A stretch of 64,000 bases of DNA from Agarophyton chilense. Taxonomy: Eukaryota > Rhodophyta > Florideophyceae > Gracilariales > Gracilariaceae. The stretch is from positions 1,364,001 to 1,428,000 of the forward strand of contig JARGXX010000098.1 in the NCBI GenBank assembly GCA_030374765.1. The letters run 5' to 3'. The first letter of the stretch is position 1; every line of letters begins with the position of its first letter. Below, piece by piece: positions 53,811 to 64,000 of this stretch. Below the pieces are notes generated by a model. It did not search any database. It had not been told where the DNA came from and worked only from the letters and a program-made list of their open reading frames with translations. Both the position numbers and the translations under genes were made by a program.

Positions 53811-54516
53811 AGGTATCTGGTAGAACTAAGGAGTCAAGTGTGACGGAACGTCAAGGTAAAAGCCCAAGTGACTCTGGGGAGAGTGAACCGCCACAAACGG
53901 CTCGAGCGGAGGAGAAAGCTCCTGATCTCCCACCGCCGGCGGTTGCGTACGCCAATCACGGACAGCTTCCGAAATATTGGGATATGCCCCGTGGCACGCG
54001 CACACCCGTAAGTACAGAAATGGAACCTGAAAGCAGGAAAGATGTTTTGGAATTTGGCCCGAAGGACTTGGAAACGAGTGCACGTGAAATCGCGCCTTTG
54101 CTGCTTCAGGCTGAACCGTCAGGTGAAGAGCCACTCGCTGTTCCGCCGATATCGGCTTCCATCCCTCGTGGGCAGGAAAAAGAAGAGGTATCGCCTCTCT
54201 CGTGGTGCAAGCACCATCGTCCACCGAACAGCCGTCAGAATTGGATAAACCGAAGGAAGTTAATCCACGAATAAAATTGAGAAGTAGCAAGAAGTACGCT
54301 TCTATGGAACCTGGAAAACAGAATAGCTCTTTATCTGAGAAAGGTTCTCAAGGAATGAGTACACTGCCCCTGTGGGCAGAACGACAGTTAGTAGACGAGC
54401 GAACTCTTAGCGACGCTGAGACTGCTAACACAGAGACGCTTGGGTCAGCCCTAAAGCATTTCAAACCTCTTAACAGGAGTCTCGCGCCAACAGCGAAAGC
54501 ATTGGGAAACGCCCAG

Positions 54517-54675
54517 GAATATGTTATGGATCGCATATGTGAACATGGCGAACATGAAGATACCAGAGAATTACTGTATCGAGTCCGTTGGTACGGTTTT
54601 CCTCCGGAAGCGAATACGTGGGAAGCGATAGCTCATATCCCCCGTTGGCAACTCGTGCGATATCATCGACGCATG
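54517..54675 (+). pseudogene. Chromovirus B chromodomain
   Basis: EYVMDRICEHGEHEDTRELL then YRVRWYGFPPEANTWEAIAHI, matching copy A with one visible residue change. The CTCGAG-centred repeats follow from 54857. Confidence 0.93.
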
Positions 54676-55185
54676 CGATTGCCACTCCCCAGGGAGATCG
54701 ACTCCTCGATAGTCGGGCTTATGGGCACATCCCACTCCTAAGTATGGGCTACCAAGGTAGTGAAAACTCGAAAGGCGAGAAGAAAACAAGAAAACATGAA
54801 GAGGAAACGTGAAGACACGCAAGCAAAGGACATTTACTGATTATCACCTATGACAAACTCGAGAAGCGAGAAGAAGGGAAGTATGAAACTCGAGGAGCGA
54901 GAAGAAGAAGTTAAGAACTCGAGAAGCGAGAAGAGATGAAGACTAGAAGATAAGAAAAGAACGTGAAGACACGAAGTCACCGGAGTTTTATTGGTATCAA
55001 GATATCACCGCAAGGGTGTTGACTAGTAGTCTTTTCTAGGATTCTCAAAGAGATGTGCGAGCACGCAGGTTCGCAAGAAGCTGTGCGCAATCACCCTCAA
55101 ATTGGTCCACGGGAAAGCCCGCATCTAAGAGGAACTGCCTCAGCGGATCCAAGCCTGGATCTTTGACCGGCACTGCACTCGGTTG

Positions 55186-55665
55186 TTAGGTAAACCCATG
55201 ACAGTACTCTTGAGCAACTCCCGCCGCTGCGGATTGATCGACGGAAGTCGCTACGCCTGCCAGCTCTGGCTCGTCCTCGTAACCGAGTTCAGCCTCAGCT
55301 CCCGGCGCTTCCTCATACGGTTCCTCTCCGTTCTCGGATGGAGTAGCATCGTACACGTATCCAGTAAGCTGGTTCGGTGGCATGTGACGCGGGTTCTTCC
55401 GAAGAAAGCGAGCCTGCTCGGAGGGGATCAACTGGCGCGTCCAGTGGTCGTGCAAAACGAAATCTCCAGCACTTGTTGTTCGCCCAGGAGAATGGTCGTA
55501 GTGTCTTGCACGGGTTCTGCGAGCGGATTGATCAGTTGGCACTCCAGACAAATCGACACTGTCGATCAAATCCACAAGATGGAGGAAGTCGGCATGGTTC
55601 GCACGGGATCCCAGGACAAGGGAAAGATCGAGTTCTCTCGCATACTTTCGCGCTGTGGGCGACAT
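55186..55665 (-). pseudogene. Antisense reading frame 3 in chromovirus B
   Basis: Counterpart of 7938-8417 with two or three residue differences over 159 codons. Unknown function. Confidence 0.5.
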
Positions 55666-55845
55666 GTACCAAACTTTAAAGGTATCATAAGCATCTCACA
55701 GGAGGAAGACGGCCATCTTGGCGATAAACTCGGTATAAACCGCCGTCCAATATCCCGAGAACGGGTCGTTAACCAACGCGGACCAGATGTAGGAGATCGC
55801 CGGTGGGAGCTCCACAGGGAAAGCACGAGGACTCTCCATCGCCGC

Positions 55846-56283
55846 CTAATGCTCCGGAATACCGATGTAGCGCCCGAAGCGCGCGTTCCGCCAGATGCAG
55901 TCAATCTCGATCATTTGATGCCGCACCAAATAGCCCAAACGTGATCGAGTACAACGTTCCCAACGGGGATAATCCCAATAGGGAATGTCACGCTTTTGAA
56001 GGAAGCGGAACTCCGCACGGAGAAGAGGTTGCTTATGGCAGAGAGCTGCATCACGCACACCGCGCACACCGCTCCAGCCGCTAACATAGACTTCAACGAG
56101 TGTCTCGATATACGAGTAACCTCCACCGTCGGTACGGGCTTTCCAGGTATCTAGTTCCCAGTCCTGCGGGAGGAGAACCGTACTGATGAATCGGTGAAGA
56201 CGCTGGTAAATCAGCTTGGTGAACCGCGTACGGGCTTCGGACAGGGTTTCCGTTGAATATCGCGCAATTGCGTTGTCTGGCAA
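55846..56283 (-). pseudogene. Antisense reading frame 2 in chromovirus B
   Basis: Counterpart of 8598-9035, identical in predicted protein. Unknown function. Confidence 0.5.
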
Positions 56284-56370
56284 ACCAATATGGCTCGCCC
56301 AGTCGTCGCTATGAATCGCGTGTTCCGGAATACCGTCAGGGAAGTAGCCACCGTGTACATACTGTTGTAT

Positions 56371-56871
56371 TCACGCCTCATCGCGGATAGCAACTGGATC
56401 AAACCAGGGCGGTTGCGCGAAAAGTTCAACGTTGTCGAGAGGATCTCGTCCATAGAAATCAGCAGGGTGCGGGTAGCTCTGCTGAACACGAGGAGAAGGA
56501 GCTCGAATCACACCCACAGAGGCCACGTAAGCCACGTTCGGCATCGGAGCCACGGTTGGCTGAGGGAACGGTACCGACCGGAATCCGGTGTATGGGGTGG
56601 GGAACGAACGGTATGGACCGAGTTGAGCAGTACGCTGCGACACAGAACCAGCAGGGTTTGACGGAGCCCAAGAAGGCCCATCCTCAGAGGAGGGCTGAAA
56701 CGGGTTGGACTCGGCGTTCGGATCCATCGCGAGAGATCGAGCTGAAGAGCGGTGAGGAACAGAATGCTGTTGAGAACTGTAAGAGTTGGTCGTGCGGCGA
56801 GGAATTCGTGATGACGATAAGTACCCAGAACACCGGTCCGACTGCGTATGAACGCTTCTTGCGTCCCCCAT
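56371..56871 (-). pseudogene. Antisense reading frame 1 in chromovirus B
   Basis: Counterpart of 9156-9623, proline/serine-rich, starting just inside the 3' LTR, and slightly longer (166 codons). Unknown function. Confidence 0.5.
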
Positions 56872-56895
56872 GGTTCGCGCTTAACGAGGGGGGTA

Positions 56896-57562
56896 TGTAG
56901 TATTCTACTATGTCGGGGAATCCGATAGGATGATTTTTCGCGAAGTCGCGGTTGGAACTCATAAGTGAGTGATGTCATCAAACTTGTGATATGAAACGGT
57001 ACACCGCCTAGGATGCCAGGAGGCAGGGTACATTAGTGGAACACGTGGTATCACGAGTGGACTGGCTTGCAACGGCGCATGTAGTGGCGATCCACGTGGC
57101 AGGTTTTACTACCCTTTGTAGCTAGACGTCCATTAGGGACCATACCCATACAGTGGTTTGGTTAAGTGGCTGACCACTGGGTATTATTTATATATTTATT
57201 TGGGCACTCACCCTGGCACACAGTATATAGTGCACCAGAGGTGAGCGCCGACTCCAAGTAAAGGAGACAACATGGGCATCATGACTATTATGTTCCTCGC
57301 TTAGGATTCCACAACCGGAGATCCGGACGAGCTATAATAGATAATCAGCGCCCAACCACTCCACGAGCCATCTCGTACCTACGTTCCTTCAACGCTTTAC
57401 AGTTGCACTGTTCACCCTCCCTGTCGAGTAGTGGCCTTACACCCCACTTCCAGCTCGCTGGTGTTGTAGCTCTACCACCTCTTTTACTTCGCCGCAAGCG
57501 ACCCATCGGCAGACCGAACGCTGTCGCAGGTGTCTGCTCTCTCCGTTAGAGCGGATACTACA
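56896..57562 (+). repeat. 3' LTR of chromovirus B (667 bp)
   Basis: Same ends and length as 9648-10314; preceded by the polypurine tract, followed by AGAAA at 57563-57567. TATA-like box at 57224-57230. Confidence 0.95.
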
Positions 57563-59380
57563 AGAAACAGTCGAAAAATGGCAAAGGCGCTCTAGGACAG
57601 GGCGCCGGTGCAAATTAAAATGTTTTTAGACCCCAGAAGCCCCGTTCCGTGAAGTTTAGTGAACCCAAGTTCAACAACTCTTTAGGAATAAACATAACAT
57701 AGTTATCCCGTCCGGTTCGTCGGGTTCTCTCTGTGGGTGGTGATTTTACTCTTAGGGGAAATAACAAGGAAACACTGGTCACAGCAATTGACCAAGTTCT
57801 GGTAATACTTTACGGAAAGGGATCAAGGCTTGCTCTATCGCCTTTGGTAATCGTCGGTCCTGATTTCAGAAAGGGAATTGATTGATTGAAATAAAGCAAG
57901 CCATCTTCCCTAAGCCCTACTTTGGCTAAGGGCATGTCCCAAATAAAGAAGAAGAAATGGATTCTCAAGCATTCTGATAAGAATCTGGGATTGGTTTTGT
58001 TACATATCGAGGCAAAATCAGACCTTGTAGAGGCTTAACTAGGTAAGGGTGTCTTCTCTGCGGTGGAGTCACTTCCTTATGAATCCATCGTCAGTAGCCT
58101 TACCCGCATCATCGCTAGATGTGGAATGCCTCGCAACCTATGTGACCAATTAAATCAGTGAAACTATGGTACGCTTTGAAACCATTCTGTTCTATATTCT
58201 CCCGAAGATCCACAAGGCAGCACTCGGAAGCAGACCCATTACCGCTCAACACAGCTACGTACAAACTGGCTTGTCGAGACGGCTCAGCTTCATCCCTAAC
58301 GATGTTGTTAAAACGATACCTGCTATTACTGTCAACAGCAAGCAGGTAGGGTGGCAACTGGAACAACTTTGCTATCTCCCCAAGGACTGTGCTCTACTCA
58401 CCTATGATGTACAACGCTGCTACCCGTCTATTGACATACAAGACGCGTGTAGAACCTTGGTACAGAGGCCACCACACATCTTCACGCCCTATCAATACTT
58501 TCGGGTTAGGATACTACGGTACAATATGAAACACAACTATATTACCGTATGTTGTAAGGTTCACCTTCAAATGAATGGCCGAGCAACAGAAACAGTGGTG
58601 AATCCGGCCTTTGCCAACCTCTACCTGTTCTTCAAGTTCCGCTGGATCTTCAGAAGATTTACCAAATGGGTCGTATTCAATCGTCGATACATCGACGATT
58701 TTTTTTGATCCTAAGGTCTGGGGAGCAGATACCGACGCTCATGGAAGCACTTACTAATGCCACCAACGTCAATCTTACACATGAGGTGAGCAAAGTGTCT
58801 GCGATCTACTTGGACTTGGAGATATACAAGGGAAAGAATTCGAGATGGAAAACTAGTTGTGCCGTAAAGTCTACACCAAACCGATCTCTGAGTTCCTATA
58901 ACTCCATTGTAAGTCTGACTATCCGGCTCATATCTTCACTGGAATTGTGAAGGGGGAAATGATCAGATTCCTCCGAAACACCAGCGACACAGCCACTTTG
59001 GGAAAAAAGTAGCCTTCCTATTCGGGAAGCTGGCTGAACGTGGGTACTCAGGAAAATGATTAAGATCAGCCACGCAGTATGTTGGCTACAAGGATCGGAA
59101 AAAGTACGTATATGGTCCGAGAAAGAAACGCAAGGACCTTGAAAGCGACTGGGTGATAACACAATTCTACTCTCAATTGCGGTCCTCACTGATGCTATTT
59201 AGAGATTATATCCATACTCGATATAGTTGGCCGAACATTTGTCGAAGACGGCGGACCCGTATCATCTTCAGAAGAGAAAGAACATTGGCTAAAGCTCACA
59301 TTACGGGCTAAAAAAAAGAAGAAGAAAGTAATAAGTGGAGTCCACTTACATTTATTCGGCTTCTAGACCACGTAATATAG
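57563..59380 (+). mobile_element. Penelope-like element P2, copy 5, right piece
   Basis: P2 resumes after the chromovirus. The open part 58166-58708 (180 codons) carries FYILPKIHKAALGSRPIT, SIDIQDA, NPAFANLYLF and NRRYIDDFF. By eye it is closest to copy 1 (10320-12132), as expected if both belong to the same duplicated block. Confidence 0.87.
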
Positions 59381-60654
59381 CTTTGAAAAGGTAGCAGGAG
59401 AGTGAGGTGAGCTTAGATGAGGAGAAAAGCAATAGCATACACCGACGGGGCTAGCGCCGCTGGCAACGGAGGTCGCGAACGCGCCGTGGCACGGAGAAGC
59501 TGCGCATCTTGTTGAGGCCCGCCGGTGGGGCTCGAACCAATGGACGATGGAGTGGAGCGTAAAATACTTTGGATATGTAAACAACTCCATCATCAGAGGC
59601 ACCTGGCGCTCAAAGCAGGGTGTATCACGCAGCTAAGCGTCCAAGGCCACCGTATTTTGTGAGACGTGTGGCGCAAATTTCATCAGCAAGGGCACCCAGA
59701 ACCGAGACCGCCGCGTGACGCACCAGTGGAAACGCGTGATGGGCGACCACGCACAATGCAATGAGATACGTATGTGAAGGCGCACAGCGGCTTTGCGCAC
59801 GCGCACGATAGCTTTTCTAATCGAGAAGCCGAGCGTCTCTTAGTCGCAGCATTCCGACGTTCAAAGAAAAAACTGACATGCCACGGCCCTGCCGTTAACT
59901 GCATCACGGCACGCCACTACCATCACGTGCGCTTCGCTTCAATAAACCTGAAACTCTTGTGCTAACGTGAGATCAGACCTTCTTTTATCTGCAACAAATT
60001 TATCTCATTACCCCCCTCGTACACGTGTGATACGTATACATGCGAAAAGTATAAACCATTTGTTAAGGACAAATTGTAAGTTGGAATTTTTCAACTACGC
60101 ACAGCGTTTTTCGGTCTTACTCATAGAGGAGGGGTTTCGTGGAATTTTCGCCTTTCTGGGATTTTATATTTTCGTAAAAGAATCCAAGTCTTCGATACAA
60201 TACTTCTTAGATCTAATGTCTTATTTCGTAGAAAGGTAGGAAAAGGTCTTCAATATATGGACGAGAGCCTCCACGCGCGTTTCTTTGGGGCGGCCTTCAG
60301 ACGTTAACACAAATAGACGTCATGCGGCGGCTCTGCCGTTGACTGCGTCAGGGCACGCCACTGCGACCACACACGCCGCGCTCCGATAAGTCTGAAACTC
60401 ATGTGCAAACGTGAGCTCAGGATTTCTTTTATCCGCACCAACATTATCTCCTTACACCCTTTCGGACACGTGTGCCACGAGTGCATGCGAAAAGTGTGAA
60501 GCATAGGTGAATGACAAATTTTAATTGTTTTTCTTCAACTATACACAGCGTACAGGGGTCTTACACATAGAGGAAGGGTTCAGGGAAGGTTTTACCCAAA
60601 GTGGATTCTATATTTTCATAAAAGCAACCAAGTCTTTCATGGTCACATAAAAAG
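59381..60654 (+). other. Interspace between P2 and P3, copy 5
   Basis: Same content as the other interspaces, with the zinc-finger-like relic and the alpha/beta repeats. No gene. Confidence 0.8.
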
Positions 60655-61238
60655 CAGTTCTATAAGTTTCGATGGATCTTCCTGGACGCAGCAAGCAGTT
60701 TCATCATACCCCGCCGGGATATTGATGACGGCTTAGTGGTACTTCGATTCAAAGATGCTGCCGAGAAGCTCAGGGAAAGGCTGAACACCTGTTCGAACCT
60801 AAACCTATAATAGGTTATCCGTGACCGGAAAGCTATCTAGTTCAATCTGAAGATATACGAAGGACGGCTTTATCTCTTTGAAAGCATTCTGGTTCTGAGG
60901 GCACACACCAAACCCATATCCAAATTCTTGTCTCTCCATGGAAAGTCCAACCACTGCACGCACACATTCACTGCTTTAGTCAAAGGAGAGATGATCCGAT
61001 ATCTCCGAAACACCAGTGATGAGCCTACGTTGAAACTAGAAGTGAGCCCTTTGCTGAGGATTTTGACGCAACGTGGATACAAACCAAAATATCTACCAGC
61101 AGCCCTGGACTTTGCGGACTTCTGCGACAGGAAAAGGATCCCAGGACAGTCCCAGAAAAAGTCTCCCAACTTGGAAGGAATCATGAAGTGCTACATTCAT
61201 CCACGAATAAAGAAAGTGTAGGGCATACTGCAAGCTTG
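60655..61238 (+). mobile_element. Truncated Penelope-like element P3, copy 5
   Basis: The same as 13407-13989 and joined to DIRS sequence at the same point (CAAGCTTG, 61231-61238). Confidence 0.85.
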
Positions 61239-64000
61239 TTAGTCCCGACAAGGGTAGTTTTCCAACTAAGTTCGGGTAGAAGAATTCTAACCCTGCCTTG
61301 GCTTGGGCCGCTTGGCTCCACTGCAAGTTTGGGTTTGCCCTGTGCCGCTCCACACAATACCTCGTGAACAACCTGTCCACTTCCTGTGCCGTAGAGTACC
61401 TTCTTTCAGAATCATTCAGTGTTTTCAACCATTCGACAAAGCGTTGCAAGTATTTACGGTACTTTTGTAGAGTGCTTGGCTTTACCCTTTTGTTGGCTAG
61501 CTCAAACAGGCCTGGAGGGTTCATCAGCAGGATTATTTACTGACGGCACGTAAAATGCTTCCAGTCTCATGTTGCCAGCCAAGAGCAAAGCCGTGACTCT
61601 ACGACAAATCCGGTTAAAACTGCACACACTGCTGCGTCCTTTCTTCAAGGCTCCAATAAGAGCCTGGTTGTCAATGAAGATTATCAGACGCTTGCCAAAA
61701 TGTTTTCGTTGTCGAAGTGCCCATCGAAGCCCTTAAATGCACGCTTCCCCCTCGAGGATATGGATGGGTGATTATTTATGCCATTTGTGTCTAATAGCCA
61801 GCTTCCATGGTTGTGCGTTAATCCATTGTACTTTATCATCCGCGGACGCTTTCAGCAGCCAGAAAGGGTCTTCTGTCGCCGTGTAAACGACGCCTCCTCC
61901 CCAGCAAGTGGCATCAACGCAAAGTACCGTCTCCGCAAATTCTCTAGTTAAATCAACGCGTATTAAGGGTGAGAGAGCAACGAGCAAAGATAATTCTTGC
62001 TTGGCGGCTTTTGAGGCCACCACGGACTCGTGTTCTGCTCGGCTCAACTTGTATACCGCGGATAAAACTGAGAACAGGGGACGTTGGAGCAACAAAAACC
62101 ACGCCCACTTGCCTAACAGACGCTGTAACATTTTCACATTCCATCTTCTCCTACTTATGACCGCTTCCGTTAACCCTATTAGTTTACGCAACTTTACTGC
62201 GTCGGGCATCAGCAGGCCATTGAGGTGTACTTCAATGCCTAGAACTTCCGTAAACTCACTCTCTCCTGGCCACGATATTTTTTGTGGTTTGGAGGGCAGA
62301 TTACTCTTCCTGGACTCTTCGACAACCACTCTCAGATTCTGTACGCTTTTCTCCAAACTGGTACCCAAAGAAAAATAGTCATCGACGTACGCCCCATAAC
62401 GGAAAGGCGAGACCTCGATCACATCCGGTATCCAATCCTCTTGTCTCAATTCGGCTCCCTCAAGCAGAAACCTGTGCACGTTCTGAGCTATGTAGACGGA
62501 ATGAGACAATCCCATCGACATCGAACAGACAACAGGAAACAACTGCGAGTCTCCAGAGCTGGTACTGGGCAGACCAAATAACGTCCGTGACCACTCAGGC
62601 ATCTTCATTCTGTGATACTGGGTTTTCATATCAGTTTTCCCTACATAGCGCTTAGTGCCCGAAGGCAAATAAAGTCTAGCAAGGTCTGCTGGGTTGGGCA
62701 ACTGTGTATCTGGGGCTGCGAAATGCGTTATTAGCATTTCTCGCATCGATAATTAGGCGTTGACTGCCCTTTTCTTTCTTTGGGACGGCAAAGACTCCAT
62801 TCGTTACTTCTGCTTGTTCCCTTTGCAACGATATTATTCCCACTTTTTCCAGCTTTTCGATAAGCCTCCTGTATGCTCCTCCTTCGACCCCACAGAAGAA
62901 CTTCTGGAGGGCCTCCCTTTCCCGTTTCGGTTTCACTTGTGAGTCTCGCGACTCATAAGCGACCCGAATTTCTTCTGGCAGTAATGTCAAGACGTCTGCA
63001 GACGCCGCCAATCCTTCGACCGGCAGTGACACTAGATCAGGGTTGATAAGCTCCCAGGAGTGCTTTTCACCATAATAAAATATGCCTTCATCCTCAACAA
63101 CGGCAGTCGCCGCATCGAAATAATTTCGGCGGCATGCTGCCTCCCCGATGTCTCGCAAGAAGGTGATCGCTACCCGTTGAACCGCGTTTCTCTCCTCACC
63201 TTGAAGTTCTAGAGAGAAGACATGCCCGGCATATAGGCCATTCAGCCCTGCTACAAGTCTTCGAGTAACCGTGTCCAGCATGCGCCGTTTTGCGTAACGC
63301 TGCCTTAGTCGACTACTCAAACTGGCTTGTTCTTGCACATGCCCAGATCCACCTGGGATCGCCCACTGTAGGGGAAGCAAGTCCGGCATCTCCATTACTA
63401 CAAATTTCCCGAGTTGTTGTTGTTGTTGTTTTATTAAATGAACTTCGTAATTCGTCTCCCCCTCACCCGGGGCAGACTTATCTTTTCGGGAGCGTCCCGC
63501 GAGTTCACGACGTAATTTGCAGATTTATGCAGCCTTCGTCGATATTTCTCCGGGACTAACTCGTTGTCATCCTCCTTTAGCTCGCGAGCAGCATCCCAGT
63601 TGCCTGACTTCTCCGCCATAATGACGGCTGCCAAGGGCCGTAGAGCGACTTCAACTACCAATTCACGCCGGGCTCTCATGATCCCAAACGATCCAATGAT
63701 ACAGTCTACTATTCTATCAAGACTTGCTGCCTCTCGCTTGCTTCGGAGATTTGTCAAACGCCGAGCCTCCACCCACGCCGACACCGTCGGATAATTCGTG
63801 AGTGCTTTGCGGAGCATATTTTCCCCCAACAAGAGATCTACATGCAAAGACTGTTCCGGGAAAGGACGAGCTGCAAACTTCTCGAAGAACTTTTTGTTGC
63901 TCTTCTTATTCTTGCTTGTAGCCACATCTGTATCGGCCTCCGGCTCCGAATCAGAAGAGCTCTCACCCAGGTCCAGGCCGTCAAACCCTCCCTCAGCTAA
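61239..64000 (-). mobile_element. DIRS-like retroelement, copy 3 (runs off the window)
   Basis: Parts, in the direction of reading: ORF1 (from beyond 64000 to 63434), ORF2 region with reverse transcriptase and RNase H (63395-61772), and recombinase N-terminal part (61524-61239). It continues past 63939, where copies 1 and 2 stop, so it shows more of ORF1: an acidic stretch GESSSDSEPEADTDV before the basic ATSKNKKSNKK. The recombinase start is better kept here than in copies 1 and 2 (RVKPSTLQKYRKYLQRFVEWL). The catalytic half of the recombinase is absent, as in the others. Fossil with a few breaks. Confidence 0.88.

Larger units (their letters stand above)
46890..57562 (+). mobile_element. Ty3/gypsy chromovirus, copy B (both ends present)
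   Basis: The complete-length version, 10,673 bp, with both LTRs, a primer binding site (47557-47574), the polypurine tract (56886-56893) and AGAAA target duplications on both sides. It shares the insertion point, parts and most of the damage of copy A, with about 1% difference by eye, so both derive from one insertion by later duplication. Fossil with several breaks, slightly fewer than copy A. Confidence 0.96.
47250..63939. repeat. Second copy of the 16.7-kb block 1-16690
   Basis: Chromovirus, P2, interspace, P3 and DIRS follow in the same order with the same junctions at a constant offset of 47247-47249. Homology is already running at the left window edge and ends at 63939, where the first copy has its tandem-duplication join. 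Differences are about 1% by eye. Confidence 0.93.

Overview
This window is a eukaryotic, gene-free block of nested and duplicated retroelements. I find no host gene, rRNA or tRNA. Every long reading frame that can be recognised belongs to one of four retroelement classes: a chromodomain Ty3/gypsy element (chromovirus), a Ty1/copia element, a DIRS-like tyrosine-recombinase element on the minus strand, and at least two families of Penelope-like elements (PLEs). The density and head-to-tail layering look like heterochromatin or subtelomere of a protist or alga, but the host lineage cannot be fixed from sequence alone.

The ground plan is a macro-unit of about 9.6 kb, seen most simply at 37062-46667. 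It reads, left to right: PLE family P2 (reverse transcriptase with a YIDDF box), a non-PLE interspace of about 1.3 kb, a 5'-truncated PLE (P3), a fuller PLE of the same family (P1, with an extra upstream ORF), a noncoding block (E), and a copia LTR. Unit 1 (22648-37061) carries the same order but has a near-whole copia element where unit 2 has a single LTR. Unit 3 (46668 to the end) carries chromovirus copy B inside P2 and a DIRS-like element inside P3. The left end of the window (1-16690) repeats that chromovirus-P2-P3-DIRS block with an offset of about 47.25 kb.

Region by region: 1-10314 chromovirus A; 10320-13989 P2 and P3; 13990-16690 DIRS copy 1; 16691-22647 a second, almost identical P2-P3-DIRS block (5,957-bp tandem duplication); 22648-26416 P2 and P3 without DIRS; 26417-29722 P1; 29723-30414 block E plus a scrap of copia; 30415-37061 copia; 37062-44310 P2, P3 and P1 again; 44311-45294 the only single-copy DNA, with short motif repeats and a telomere-like tract; 45295-46667 block E and the lone copia LTR; 46668-46889 and 57563-61238 P2 and P3, split by chromovirus B (46890-57562); 61239-64000 DIRS copy 3, running off the window.

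The nesting gives relative ages. The chromovirus entered P2 with a 5-bp target duplication (AGAAA), and the unfilled site survives at 37280-37284. Its LTRs differ by roughly 4-5% by eye, while copies A and B differ by about 1% or less, so the large duplication is much younger than the insertion. The 5,957-bp tandem repeat is younger still. The elements are broken to different degrees: chromovirus copies heavily, copia only lightly.
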